From Eutreptiella sp. 'Long Island Sound 2002' (Eukaryota; Euglenozoa; Euglenophyceae; Eutreptiales; Eutreptiaceae), in assembly GCA_964036045.1 (NCBI GenBank), contig OZ038384.1, positions 46,686,851-46,750,850 on the forward strand: DNA of 64,000 bases. Reading direction: 5' to 3'. The position numbers and the translations under genes were made by a program. How positions within the stretch are numbered: position 1 is the stretch's first letter; each line of letters starts with the position of its first letter. Below the pieces are notes generated by a model. The model was not told where the DNA came from and did not search any database. It worked only from the letters and a program-made list of their open reading frames with translations. This document shows, one piece after another, positions 1-10,931 of the stretch.

Positions 1-1512
1 CCTAGCCTCCGGCAACCGCACTGAGGCACCGACGCACACACCACCAGAGCCGCGAGGCACGGCACGACACGGCACACAGCGGGCCCGACACCCCGCGGAC
101 AGAGCCAAGGCGACTGGCCGGCCGGCACAAGCACCAACACCACACCACCGAGCATGCACAACACCTCGGGGCTCCCATGGGGAACACGGGGGTGCACCGA
201 AGAGGACCGAAGGGGCCTTGCCACCGACTGGGGTGTACATACGATCGGCACAAGCGAAGCAGAAAGAACAGCTGCAGGGCACCGCGATGCACAAGATGAT
301 GGGTTGTGCGTGTAACGCTGCCTCCAGGGTGAGACAGGGCATGTGGCACCGAATTTCAAATCTTTTCTCAGCGTTCGTACCAATTATCAGTACCTTCTCC
401 CCCCGAGGACGCGCCCCACCATGAGGGGGGACGCACTGCCAACGCGTGCCATGCCGGCCAAACACAACCGGAACAACTGGAACCAACCCTACACGGCCAC
501 AACGGCCGAACGCATCCGACAACAGGACGGGCCGGCCATTAGACAGCGAAGACGACGTCCAACCTAACAAGGTCCTGGCAACAACACAACAACCTCACAC
601 GCGGACACGCCGCGACCAGGCGAACCACGACAAAACACGCCCGACGGAAATCAAATGACGCAGGAGACAGCCTACAGCGACCAAACGCGGCCAGCCAGGC
701 CCACATGGGCCACCGCACAACCCCAGACGAGCCGACCACGGACAGCCACGCTGACGGCGAACAAACGCAACACGCCGGGCACGCCACGGTCGCACCAGAA
801 CCGCCACATCGGACAGGCCAGCCGCAACAGACCTCTGAGCTAACCGAGAAGACAACCAAGACAACATCCGGCTACACTGGCGCGGGGTGCAGCGCAATCG
901 ACCCCACCACGCACAAGCTGACCATTAGGCAGCTGACACAACCGGGTACCAACCAAAGTGCTGCAGAAAAAACGACCCGACAATAAACAGATGGCACGCA
1001 AGCCGGGCAACACCAAACCAGCTGGGCGTGCAAGGGTCGAAACGGGAACGGTCTCCCATGGGTTAGCGACACCATGATGCGCCACGCCCGCCGACAACCA
1101 TACCCACGAACACACCACAATGCCGAGATTCTACCATTAAACAACCGACCAACGAACCACAACGACCTACTTCGAAAACCTGGTCCCCCGGCTGAGCGCA
1201 AGCTTGACCGAGTCAGGAGGCGTGAGTGCGCGCCACGGCATGCGAGTCCCGTAGCACGTGCTTCTTCAAGTCGTCTCAAGCCTACTGAAAACCAACCCAG
1301 GTAGGGGTGCCCGCAGGACAGGGCCTTTGGCCTGGCTCCCAGCCCCTGGGCCCGAAAATCCGGAGGTTGATGAAGCTGAGCGATGGGACCCTTCCCCACG
1401 TATCATCTGCCCGAAGGAGGGGAATGTGAGACTTCGGTCGATCATGGGTTACCTCTCTGGGCAGAACACGCAGTAGGGTAAACCCACGCCCCCATAATTA
1501 GTACCCTAGGCC
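1..1512. other. Gene-free leader; T-poor segment at about 440-1010
   Basis: I recognise no gene here. About 440-1010 is rich in A and C and poor in T on the plus strand, which leaves overlapping minus-strand and plus-strand frames open without any recognisable domain. The rest is GC-rich and non-repetitive. No tRNA, rRNA or transposon terminus was identified. Confidence 0.5.
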
Positions 1513-1912
1513 ACTAATTTCGGCAGAATGCTCAATAAGGCCGGGGGGGTACTAAATATGGGGGGGTACTAATTTTGGGGGTGTGAACTAATTTCGGGTG
1601 TCTACCATGTTGTAAACCCTCTGTGCCTGCAATATTGTCTGTTGAGTCTTTCCGTTGGCTGCATGGAACATTCAGATTCTGAATCTGATTTTGAGCTGCA
1701 GGCGGTAGACCCAGGACTTGCTGATTTGTCTGATGAACGTTTCGAGACATCTTTGGACATTTGCAGCTCTGAGAAGCATGCTCCAGATTTCTTCATGTTC
1801 CGTTTGCTTGGGAGGCTCAAGGGGGGTACTAATTTTGGCAGACTGCTCAATAGGGCCAGGGGGGTACTAAATATGGGGGGGGTACTAAATATGGTGGGAT
1901 ACTAAATATCGG
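1513..1912. repeat. Duplicated TACTAAATATGG-rich block flanking a short coding-like fragment
   Basis: A segment of about 55 bp occurs at about 1513-1570 and again at about 1825-1885, offset 315 bp. It contains a GGCAGA-GCTCAATA stretch, a G run and TACTAAATATGG. The TACTAAATATGG motif is repeated again up to 1912. Between the copies, 1651-1820 on the plus strand reads as an acidic Ser/Asp/Glu-rich peptide that looks coding-like but matches nothing I recognise. This may be a decayed transposon with direct ends, or a simple duplication. Confidence 0.5.
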
Positions 1913-1956
1913 GGGGGGGTTTAATGCTCGCGGCGACCGCGCCCTCCCCCCATGTG

Positions 1957-2080
1957 GGGGAGCCGCTTTGTGGAGGCACGTGCAGTAGGGCCGTGCGTGG
2001 GTGAGCAAAAGCCCCTTGGTAAGACCCCCATGCGGGGCAACCCCAGTCCCGGGATGACTTACCCCTATCTACCTACCTGC
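1957..2080 (+). mobile_element. 5'-truncated SINE-like retroposon copy with CTAC tail
   Basis: The segment aligns by eye with the 3' half of the element at 44,948-45,217. Shared blocks in the same order are GGGAGC-GCT, an AGGCAC block, AGGGC-GTG, CCC-TGGTAAGACC and a final run of CTAC units (TATCTACCTACC). The 5' half is missing. The tail directly abuts the decayed integrase reading frame that begins at 2078. Divergence from the other copy is high, so this is an old insertion or fragment. Confidence 0.5.
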
Positions 2081-3296
2081 AGTGTATGCGGACGTGCCAA
2101 GCCTCGACGGGGCTGTCAGCTGGACGCACATGAGAGCTCTCCGGTCCCTTATCACATTTTTCACTCCGTTTCAATTGATTTTATTAAATTGTCGTACAAC
2201 CCTGTTAAACGCAATGGCAAAACGTATGATGTGGTATTACTCATCGACTCCGGACAGACGAAAACATTCCTTGCAGAACTCAGCATTGATAAAGTGGTCG
2301 TGGTCGGAGTGGATTGTTGACGGCAATCAAAGTTCCACAAACACCCTCTCTACCATAAGTTGGGCCACATCCGTGGACGTGAGCCCGGCTTCAGTACATG
2401 GAATGGCCACTATGTAGCCGGTCCAACGACAAACAATGCATACAAGATTCCTGTGTATAAACATAAGTCCAATGGACGTGCAGAACATGCCGTCCAACTG
2501 GTTGCGCAAAGTTTGCGCAAGCTGCTTGAGCAGAAAGGTAGTAAAGACTGGGTTGCGTTATTGCCGTTAGCCTTATGGGGTGTAAATGACCTCCAAGGGC
2601 CTGTCACAGGGTTTTCCCCTTATAGGTTGGTCTTCGGCCGAAACCCCACAGGAATTGGGGATTGCCCCCCTATCCTCCCCCATTAAGATGGCAAAGATGC
2701 CGCGGAATTTTTTTCCCAACTCGCGGCTGACAGAGAGATGGTCGGTGACAAGTTGGCCGCCATCCACATGAAACGACGGAAGATTTCTGTGGGCGACACC
2801 CACATCAGGTTTTTCCTCGGGAGAGAAGGTCTGGGCCGAGGTGAATAGGGAGGGAATGGACGGACAGTCCACAAAGCTTAGTTGCTTGTGGAAGGGTCCA
2901 TTTGAGGTACTGCAAGGAGTGGGATCGCGCCGGTATAAGATCCACACCAAGAAGGGGGAGAACGTTTGTCACACCATGGATCTTAAACCGTGCTTGGAAT
3001 CCTTGGAAGGCGGCAGCAATCCACTCCATTGGTAGACAGATAAAACGAGTGTAGTTGAAACTCCATCGTATGAGGTGGAGAAATATTTAAATCACGGGCC
3101 ACGGACAGACTGGAAAACCAGGAAAACAAAGATGGAATATTTGGAAGGGTATGTCAAGTATATAGGATATGACGAACCGGAGTGGCAACCGGTGTCAGCT
3201 TTTATGCACGATGTGTCTGACCCGTGCACTGAATATAACAAGTCTGAAGCCATTGATATTGGCCTCAAATATATTAGGCCTGATATCGTTTCATAG
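2078..3296 (+). pseudogene. Decayed chromovirus (Ty3/gypsy) integrase with chromodomain
   Basis: Three plus-strand frames carry consecutive parts of an LTR-retrotransposon integrase. 2078-2320 begins at the CxxC of the zinc-binding domain and runs into the core (SIDFIKL, then YDVVLLIDS). 2360-2686 holds the end of the core: SNGRAEHAV with the catalytic Glu, then KDWVALLPLALWGVND and GFSPYRLVFGRNP. 2841-3035 is the beta-barrel region (WKGPFEVL). From about 3060 comes a chromodomain (YEVEKYL, then YVKYIGYDEPEWQPVS). Frameshifts, a stop at 3033-3035 and a shortened core (the central Asp region is not readable) show it is dead. No gag, protease or reverse transcriptase precedes it. Confidence 0.75.
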
Positions 3297-3429
3297 ACAC
3301 ACAACACAAGCGTATGATTTTATACCCCCCCATCCGTTTTTCTTGTATCTTTTCACATCTGTAGTATTGATACCCAACTGCTATGCCTGCGGTTCATAGC
3401 AAACTGTTGGGGCAGCACTACGACCACAA

Positions 3430-4144
3430 GCACTTGTGTTCGTAACCAACCAGGTGCACTAGGACAAGTTGATCCAAGATGGTTTTGAACGCTGGATCTT
3501 GGTGGCAAACCTATGGGAGTTCGCCAGGATAGTGCCTGGTCCCCGCGAGTCCAAGAGATCTCTTGGTGATCTTGTTCCGGACATGATGATGCTCGATCCA
3601 TGGGACCTGCCGGATTTCGTGATTCTGATGCGAGGTCACATGCGTAGCCGAGCAAGCATCACGTATCGTGGTTGGGTTCGCATCGAGATGTTGGATGCCA
3701 GGATCAAGCAATCCACGCAAGTAGAGTTCGGAGGGATTCTTCATACTCGGAGAGAGTTTGTTTCTTGACAGAGGCATTCAAGAATTTAGATTGCCTTTTG
3801 CTAGGGTGCCCTGCATTCCCAACGAAGTGCACCACATGCGGCCGTACTTGACACCGGAATCCGAGCTCGCAGCGCAATGCTTGCGCGAGTCCGATACACG
3901 GACGGCGCATGGCCGTGCATGGCAGTTTGGACCCCAGTTGGACTATCAGACATTGACAGTCTCCTTGCTGGACGCAATCCCTGATCCCATGCAGGAGTGC
4001 ATGGATTTGACGATTGGGTGCATGTATGGGGCCATGTATGTGGTGCAGGGCATCCATAACCTGTACTACAGCGTGGAAGACCCTCGTGACGTCCTGGTAC
4101 CGCCCGAGCCAGAGGAAACTGACGGACCCACAGGCACAAACTGA
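3430..4144 (+). pseudogene. Unknown broken gene downstream of the integrase remnant
   Basis: Two plus-strand frames (3469-3768 and 3758-4144, about 100 and 128 residues) overlap by a few bases in different phases and look like one reading frame broken by a shift near 3760. They lie on the same strand and 3' of the dead integrase, where some LTR elements carry an extra frame. They could therefore belong to that element or to a host gene. The second part ends in an acidic Pro/Glu-rich tail. No transmembrane segment, zinc motif or catalytic signature is visible. Confidence 0.35.
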
Positions 4145-4254
4145 GCGCAGACGCAAGCCCAAGCAGCCGGATTGGTAGGTCTCAAACCTCAAGTAAGTCT
4201 TTGTGAATAATTGTTGCTATAGTTGCTAGTTGTGTTGTGACAAGTATGGCATAT

Positions 4255-5055
4255 CTCCACCCTCTTCAAGAAGTGGTGGTGAAATTCTACACACCATAAA
4301 TAGTTTCAAATGCCTCTCTCTACCACAACCCAAGTGGTGGTGATTTCCCTTCTTCACACGTATCTCTCCACCCTAAGCCCAAGTGGTGGTGCCTTCCCTT
4401 CCTGACACGTTTTGTTCCACCCCCAACGTGAAGCGGTAGTGACTTCCCCTCCTAACACGTATCTCTTCACCCTCAATGTCAAGCGGTGGTACCTTCCCTT
4501 CTTCACAAGTATTTCTCCACCCTCCACGTCAAGCGGTGGCGACTTCCTTCCTCATACGTACTTCTCCACCCTTAACGCCAAGCGGTGGTGACTTCCTTTG
4601 TCTTTCTCCACCCTCTCATTGAGGCAGTGGTTATCTCCCTTGTTGTGCAAGTTCAACCCTCATGGAATGAAGAGGTTGTGCAATCCATTCCCTCACATTA
4701 GGTATGTTGACGGTCAACCCTAAGGCGTAAGTGGTTGTGCCATTCCTCCTCCCTAACTAGTTGTAGAAGGGCATAAAAACACGTATGCATGCCAAACTCA
4801 ACCCTCCAACGCAAAGTGGTTGTGTTTTTTTTGCCTTCCTCGGCGCATGCATGCATCTGTAATTCAACCCTCCAAGGCGAAGTGGTTGTGTTATTCCCCC
4901 AGCTCCCGTGCATTGATGCGTAGGCGACTCAACCCTCCAAGGCAAAGCGGTTGGGTAATTCCTATACTGGTTACACGGTGATGTAAAACACTCAACCCTC
5001 CAGGAAGAAGTGGTTGCGTCTGGAATCAACGGCAACGAACCTTCAGGGGTTGTGA
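4255..5055 (+). repeat. Array of about 14 small hairpin units with two covarying stem types
   Basis: Each unit has a 5-nt left arm, a 12-15-nt loop usually ending AAGT or AAGC, and a complementary right arm. The first units use CCACC/GGTGG (for example 4257/4275, 4368/4385, 4517/4535, 4566/4584), with T-G or single mismatches in some (4417, 4467, 4608). The later units use CAACC/GGTTG (4654/4674, 4715/4733, 4799/4818, 4865/4884, 4930/4949, 4993/5012). Spacing is 42-66 bp, once 84 bp. Spacers in the first group share a TCCCTTCCTCACACGTAT-like stretch; the second group's spacers are unlike each other. No coding frame runs through. Confidence 0.8.
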
Positions 5056-5182
5056 CGTGTCATGGAGGACCGCAACCCCCCCCCCCTTCAAACTGGACAA
5101 CAAGCGGTTATTTCGTCCTTTTTCACTGTAACATTCGCCCCACTGGTAAAGAAAGAGGTAAAACCAGCGCCACACGTGCACT

Positions 5183-5443
5183 GTGTGTGCAATGATCAAT
5201 CTGAAAGATGGTATGCAATCTTTAAGCTACCCTTTTTCAATCCTCGGGACAAAATCGTTCGTGATTGTCCACCAGCCTTTCGCAGATTTAGTCGGAAGGG
5301 TTGAAAATGGCCGTTTGTACGCATATTTGTGGCCAAAAAATCACCCCCATGGTAAAGTGAAGCAGGTTTGGACATATCACAACATTTTTTGTTGTCAGCT
5401 TGACGGCCTGACCCCATTTAAAGGTGGCTGGACGCAATTGTAA
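5183..5443 (+). CDS. Short hypothetical frame
   Basis: A plus-strand frame of 86 residues follows the hairpin array. It has balanced amino-acid use (SFVIVHQPF, then YLWPKNHPHGKVKQVWTYH) and no low complexity, which is unusual for this window. No domain is recognisable, nothing related lies next to it, and length alone does not exclude chance. 5444-6239 beyond it holds no gene that I can support. Confidence 0.2.
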   Translation: MCAMINLKDGMQSLSYPFSILGTKSFVIVHQPFADLVGRVENGRLYAYLWPKNHPHGKVKQVWTYHNIFCCQLDGLTPFKGGWTQL

Positions 5444-6239
5444 CGTCCGTTTGCGACACCTTTGCACGAGGGCGGCACTGTGGAGCGTGCGTACGCTAGG
5501 GTTGGGATTTTGGGTTTAGACCATTTTTGGGAAATTTTACCGATTTCTATTCCAACAACACGTCCGCACCCAAAAGGAAAGTAACACCCTACACCCCCCC
5601 ATTTTGAGGCTGCTAGTGCAATGGTATATCGATGTTTCACTGATATGGTCATAAATCCTTGCTTTTTGATGATTCCCTCTGAAATTCATGTTTTTTTGGG
5701 ATGGAGTGATTGAGCGGAGTGAATAATAGTGACACAGTGTGTCAAGTTTGCATGCTGTTCAAATAACCCCACCTATTTTGGGGTTTGCGGGGGCAACCGC
5801 TTTGTTGGTTCGCAATACACTCACAACCTACTTTCATTTTAGCGGCCCTCTACATTAGGGTTATCAGCTCGGGTTAGGGTTAAGGTTATAACCCTGATTG
5901 TCTGCTGCGCCAACATATTGTGGAGTTACAGGGAACCGTCAGCAGTCACAACCACTCTAAAGCAGTCCCGGACGCAACCATGACATTTATTTCTTTCTAG
6001 GTCGCGTTTAGGTCAAACGGGCTGCTGAAGAAAAAAAAGATCGTGTGAGGACTGCGAAAACAAAGAAAAAAAAGAAAAGCTTGATTCCCCGAGTTCAAAG
6101 TGTAAACGGACAGGTTAAGAAAAAAAATCCCCTACGCACCATATTTGTATGTTTTGTGCCTACTGTTTGTGTTTCGTCTCTTTGTCTTGCATAGTTATCG
6201 AGGTCCCCTTGCGTCAGATGAACCTGGTGGTGACCGCCA

Positions 6240-6310
6240 AGCCTAAACCCTCAAGCAAGCGGTCTTGTTATCATTTTGGTCCTAGACCCTGACAACAAGT
6301 GGTCTTGTTC
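6240..6310 (+). repeat. Two outlying hairpin units with a third stem type
   Basis: AGACC at 6284-6288 pairs perfectly with GGTCT at 6301-6305 across a 12-nt loop that ends in AAGT, as in the array 1.2 kb upstream. A weaker unit (AAACC at 6245, GGTCT at 6261) precedes it. These look like relatives of the 4255-5055 units with a changed but still complementary stem. Confidence 0.6.
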
Positions 6311-6319
6311 TCCTCTCCT

Positions 6320-6844
6320 TCATGCGGTACCCTCCATCGTTCCCTTCACTTGCATGTCTTCCTTCTCGCAAGGGATTGTTGCCCGGACGGGGTCACTGAC
6401 CCCCCAAGAGTCGGAAGTCGTGATGGGATGATTTGGGCGTTGCCCTCTCACCTGTGACGCTGTCCTTTTGTGCCAAGCATTTGTATGACATTGGTTATAA
6501 ATAAGCACCAATGTGGGCTGCAACAACATTAACCGACCCCCGTAACTAAACACTAAACAACTTGAGGCTATCAATTGTTTTTTCAGCAATTGTCCCTCCG
6601 GGCCAATAGGTTGTAGGGGGAGTGCAATAGCCCCTAGCAAAATAGGGATGACACGCGTGAACATGGGACAGTGACCTCTGTGATCTTCCATCGCTTTGAA
6701 TTTACGTGATTTCCAATCTGATTTTCTCAGAAGAAGCAAAATATAGAGCACCAACAAGAATGCCCAAATTGATATTGACAAAATGAATTTGGTGCATGAA
6801 ATTCTGTTAACGCCAATCCCTAATCTAGTTTGTCGTGTTAACAT
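6320..6844 (-). CDS. Hypothetical protein with one membrane-like segment
   Basis: A 174-residue minus-strand frame starts with ATG at 6844. Residues about 20-42 form a hydrophobic stretch (FILSISIWAFLLVLYILLLL) followed by basic residues, compatible with a single membrane anchor. The rest shows no recognisable domain, and no neighbour supports a function. A chance frame in moderately AT-rich DNA is possible. Confidence 0.2.
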   Translation of the reverse strand: MLTRQTRLGIGVNRISCTKFILSISIWAFLLVLYILLLLRKSDWKSRKFKAMEDHRGHCPMFTRVIPILLGAIALPLQPIGPEGQLLKKQLIASSCLVFSYGGRLMLLQPTLVLIYNQCHTNAWHKRTASQVRGQRPNHPITTSDSWGVSDPVRATIPCEKEDMQVKGTMEGTA

Positions 6845-7085
6845 GTTTGCACAACGGGTTGAACCGAGGAACCAATATGCTCCTTCCCTCCTTCTCTATT
6901 CCCCTTTCCCATGACAAAGGATAAGAGGTCAAATCGAAGGTTAGAAGGTGGAAATTGGGTACTCATGAGACAACTTGATATGGTTATATATGTTTGTGCA
7001 AACATTGTTGAAAGGATGTCTTTACTTTGTATTTTAGGGTACTTTCAGCTTTGAACGAGTTTACACTCGATCTGCGTTGCCTTCA

Positions 7086-7922
7086 TCAAGTTCGTATATT
7101 CGTCTTCTCGGTGCTTGCTCGCGCATTTGAGGGAGGGCTTGTAGTAGGGTTGTATTCAGGCAGTGTATCAGAGGCGTGGTCTACTGAGGTATCAATTGGA
7201 GACCGTCGGTGTTCAAGAGGTCGAACATTGTGGCGCGAGATCGGTCTCCATACAGCCGAAGGTGGAGGGATGGGGCCAACTTCGTTTACAGCTGGTGCAG
7301 TTGACCCTGCTGATCTGCAAAACGGTGTTCCTTTGTTTTTGCCAAGACCACGTGCTTGTTTCCGGGTCCTGATTCGTGAGATAGAGTCACTGTTCACAGT
7401 AATTCTCTTCAGAGCAAGGGTACACAGTACACAAAAGATGTTCGGAGAGTCAAAGTGAGATGAATCGTCCTTCGGACGCTTCTTTCCCTTGCCTACCTCA
7501 ACGGAGCTCTCTGCATCAGGGTCAGCCTTTTTTCTTCTTGAGCGTGAGAACAAGTTCGGTGTAGGACTGGTTGACCTTCTGGTGGCAGTTGCAGTCCTTG
7601 ATTGCATCTGCTGCGGCTGCGTTTGCTTGCACGTTGAGAACTGGCTACTGTGCATGCTGTTGGTTCATGGCAGAGTTGACTACGGCCATTGCCTGTCAGC
7701 GGAGAGGGACGGCGCGCTGGTGAAAGAGTACAGGGAAGCGTAACTGCTTGTGTGTGCGTTGTGGGCGACGGTGTGACAGGCGAACGAGGGAAAAGTTCAA
7801 TATGTGCCAGAACTTGCTGCAGTTCAACTTCTTGACAGCAGCGGTAGGTTAGCACTTCGTGCAGCGGCAAACAGTTGGACAGTTGCTTTAAAGTGGACTG
7901 CACCGACTTGGGGTATGCTTCC
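7086..7922 (-). pseudogene. Decayed basic Ser/Gln-rich reading frame, minus strand
   Basis: Read on the minus strand, 7922 down to about 7640 encodes a helix-like start (QSTLKQLSNCLPLHEVLTY) and a Thr/Pro-rich linker. In another phase 7655-7086 continues with a basic stretch (RRKKADPDAESS) and DSPNIFCVL. The last motif resembles ASPNLFSVL in the plus-strand frame near 13,620, so the two loci may be copies of one family. The phase change shows it is broken. The long minus-strand frame that runs on through the tandem array to 9313 is not a gene. The overlapping plus-strand frame (7027-7458) is taken as a shadow. Confidence 0.3.
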
Positions 7923-7957
7923 ATAGTTCCGCGGCTGCACTGGAGCCCAGCGCGCCT

Positions 7958-8282
7958 GCCTCGGCAGGGGCCAGCGGCAGGCACCATGAGCCTGGTTTTG
8001 GGCAACCCTGCATGTGCTCCGCGCAGCCGCCCAGTAAATCGGGGGGCGAAAGCCCCCGGTAGGGGAAGGCACCAGGGCGACGGGAATGCTGACCAGAGCA
8101 CCGAGAGCCACTCGACCGGACGAGGCGCGGCACCACGCAGGGGCCACGAGGTACGCCAGAGAGACACGCCACCGTCCACGACCAAGGCACACGGACAGGT
8201 GCTAAGCAACAACCCCCACCAGGTGCCGCAAATCCGGGAAGCGCGCACAACACGCAACGAACCAGGGCGGGGGAGAAGGTGC
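7958..8282 (+). repeat. Dispersed ~325-bp repeat, copy A
   Basis: The segment from GCCTCGGCAGGGGCCAGCGG to AGAAGGTGC matches 22,681-23,009 in the same orientation over its whole length, with scattered substitutions and small indels. It sits immediately upstream of a tandem array, as copy B does, although the two arrays differ. No TIR, LTR or tail is obvious. A GC-rich coding-like frame exists on both strands, but the homologue does not support a conserved protein. Confidence 0.8.
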
Positions 8283-9215
8283 GAGGCAACACCCAACCCA
8301 CAAACACAAACCCGAGCCAGGACTGGCGGGGTGCAGGCGAAGCGCACAAGGCAGGACCTCACACCCCAACACCCCAGCCAGGAATGGCGGGGTGCAGCCG
8401 TAACCCGAATACAAGCAAACACACCCAAACCGCACACTCGATTTAGGATTGGCGGGGTACAGGCGAAACCGCACACAAACACGCACACCCCTACACCCCC
8501 GCCAGGATTGGCGGGGTAACAGCCGAAGCCCGAACCCGGACACCCGCGCCACGCACCCCAGCCAGGACTGGCGGGGTACAGGCGTAGCGCGCACACCAAC
8601 ACACACACCGCAACACCCGGCCAGCAATGGCGGGGCGTAGCCGAAACCCAAACGCAAGCACACACGGCCAAACCACACACCCGAGCCAGGAATGGCGGGG
8701 TACAGGCAGAGCGCTCGCACAACCACACACGCCCCAACAGCCTGGCCAGTATTGGCAGGGTGCAGCAGGGGCGCGCACACAAACACACACACCCCAACAC
8801 TCCCAGCCAGGAATGGCGGGGTGCAGCCAAAACCCGAACCCAAGCACACACACCCACACCGCACACCAGAGCCAGGAATGGTGGGGTACAGGCAGAGTGC
8901 GCACGCAAGCACACACGCCCCAACAACCCAGCAGGGATTTGCAGGGTGAAAGTCAAAACCCGAAAGGACACACACGCACCATGAACCCCAGCCAGGACTG
9001 GCGGGGTACCAGTGGCAGCGCGCACACAAACACACACTGCCCAACACCGAAGCCTGGAATTGCGGGGTGCAACCGAAACCCGAACCCAAGCACAGACACC
9101 CACACCAGACACCGCAGCTAGGATTGGCGGGGTACAGGCAGAGCGCACATACAAACACCCAGACCCCAACACCAAGCCAGGATTGGCGGGGTGAAGCCAA
9201 AACTGAAACCCACAT
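8283..9215 (+). repeat. Dimeric minisatellite, about 15 units of 57-66 bp
   Basis: A core close to CCAGGANTGGCGGGGT recurs at about 8325, 8387, 8451, 8510, 8570, 8629, 8694, 8754, 8815, 8880, 8939, 8999, 9061, 9127 and 9184. Two unit types tend to alternate. One continues GGTACAGGC-GAGCGC and is 59-60 bp; the other continues GGTGCAGCCGAAACCCGAACC and is 62-66 bp. The basic higher-order unit is therefore a ~124-bp dimer. Between cores the sequence is CA-rich. Long open frames on both strands come from the repeat period. Confidence 0.85.
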
Positions 9216-9376
9216 ACAAGCATTGGCAACACACGAAGAGGATTCACCAGAAAAAGCGCGCGCTCACCACAATGGTCACAGCAATTTACGACAATTACAA
9301 CAATGTTTCGCAAAAGGCAGAAGATGGATTTTAATACAATTTATTTTCACTTAACGTGGACGCTATATTATTACGA

Positions 9377-10931
9377 ATGTCGCTGAATCACTCTGCAACG
9401 CTGACGGCGATTTTGAATTCAATTCAACTCGTACCAGCGGATCATCACATCTCAATACTCCTTCACATAAATCGTCTGCTTTCTAAGAGCCTCGGTAAAC
9501 AATCTCCATGTCCGTTTGGAGAGCGCTGCCGCTTGAAACACAACTGCTGGTTTTCTCACAACGATGATTTATCACTCTGCAGTCAAACACAAACAAACAC
9601 GCCAAATCACGCTTCTACTCATTCCCCGTACGCCACAGGCAAAAATGGGCTTCCGGCCGAAGAAGAACTGGATGTACATTCATCTGGCAACTTTTCCAAA
9701 GGTACTGTCCCCTTCACCCTTGGCGTGCACACTGGGCCATCCACAACCACGTCAACCGCCGATAAACACTCCGAACACTCCTCCGCAGAGTCATCTGCAA
9801 GCTGGACTTCAGTACGGAGAGTCAAGCATTTCCGACAACCCAAAGTAGAATTACCAGATCAAATGAAGAGGTGCAAAGACTGTCAGTCTGCCTTTGAACT
9901 CGAACAAGCGGCAGCACAATGGTTTTTGGACGGCGGACTACATCTCCCACTGCGCTGCAAGCAATGCAGAGCAGCAAAAAAAGAGCACCACCAAAACCTG
10001 CAATCGGCGCAGCCTGCCAAAGTTATCCAATACCACCAAGTCCGTCAAGTAAGCGAAGCTAAAGCATGGCACCCTCAAGTTGAAGCAGCATCTCTGTTAT
10101 TCCCGAGCAAGGACTCCAAAGATCCAGCGGATAATCCCACACACTGCCGAAGTAACTCAAGTCCAGAAGAAGTCACTTTCCAAAAAAATGACCATGATTC
10201 GCTTTCTGAGCACTCATTGCCTCTCCTCAACACGAGAGCTGTCGGCGAATCCAAGGAAAAGAGGAGCGAGACTCGCGTGCCCCCTGAACCCATTCAGGAC
10301 GACATCGGTCCTACTCCAGCAGAGGAAAAAGCCAGACTTGATTTTCATGAATCATCGGACAACAGTATCGAGTTCCGTGCTGCCTCTGAGCCAAAAGGGC
10401 GTTTTTACGGACAGCTCGTCAACCGACAATGAGCCTGAATCCGTGCCATCCGCGGCATCAGCGCCACCAACGTATTGGACATCAAGAACAATGGCCATAT
10501 ATGACAGTCCCAACGAGCAATGCCAACTCTTTGAAAACGCATCGCTGCACTCTGCATCAGACTCCCTCCCTGCTCTGGAGTCGTCCAGCAACTCACGCGC
10601 AGACGAAGACGATCTTGCACTCCCTCACGATCAAACAAATTCTATCACCGCTCCTGAGTCTCCAAGCAACGTTGAAACAGATAAGACTGAATCCACCCTT
10701 CCTCTCAGTGATCAATTTCAAGTCGATGACAAACGTCTGAAGTCAAGACTTTGGCAACTACTTCACAACCGCCCTACATACTCTCGCTTGATGGCTAAAG
10801 CTTGGGTAAATGTGGTTCACGAGAACAACATCAACTGTCACACAAATGTGAAATACAAAGCCTGGATGGCCATCCAACTGGTTCGAGAATATGAACACTT
10901 ACGCCGAGCAGAACCCCATTTGATTGGATAA
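9377..10931 (+). pseudogene. CCCH finger plus CxxC-CxxC zinc-ribbon protein (one frameshift)
   Basis: The frame opens with ATG at 9377 and begins with a predicted helical region. At 9509-9559 it encodes C-x5-C-x5-C-x3-H (CPFGERC, then CWFSH), a CCCH zinc finger of the RNA-binding type. At 9872-9969 it encodes C-x2-C-x24-C-x2-C (CKDC, then RCKQCR), which resembles the zf-trcl-type zinc ribbon. An acidic, Ser-rich region follows. The frame ends at 10,432, but a frame shifted by one base is open across that point and carries on (SSTDNEPESVPSA) to 10,931, ending in a helical, charged C-terminus. Together this suggests a ~520-residue protein broken by a single shift near 10,390-10,410. A second copy lies at 19.1-20.9 kb. 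A nucleic-acid-binding role is inferred from the fingers only. Confidence 0.6.

Noticed and set aside
1140-1480. Possible rRNA or structured RNA gene
   Set aside because: The segment looks single-copy and GC-rich but contains no recognisable rRNA, tRNA or snRNA core sequences.
4255-5055. CRISPR-like array
   Set aside because: Unit spacing varies from 42 to 84 bp, repeats are imperfect short hairpins rather than 23-37-bp exact repeats, and the genome is eukaryotic.
5845-5915. Telomere-like GGGTTAGGGTT
   Set aside because: Only two adjacent imperfect units within AT-rich DNA; too few to be an interstitial telomere tract.
7493-9313. 606-codon minus-strand frame
   Set aside because: Most of it is a translation of the 60-bp minisatellite and the dispersed repeat; only the far end beyond the repeats may be a real remnant.
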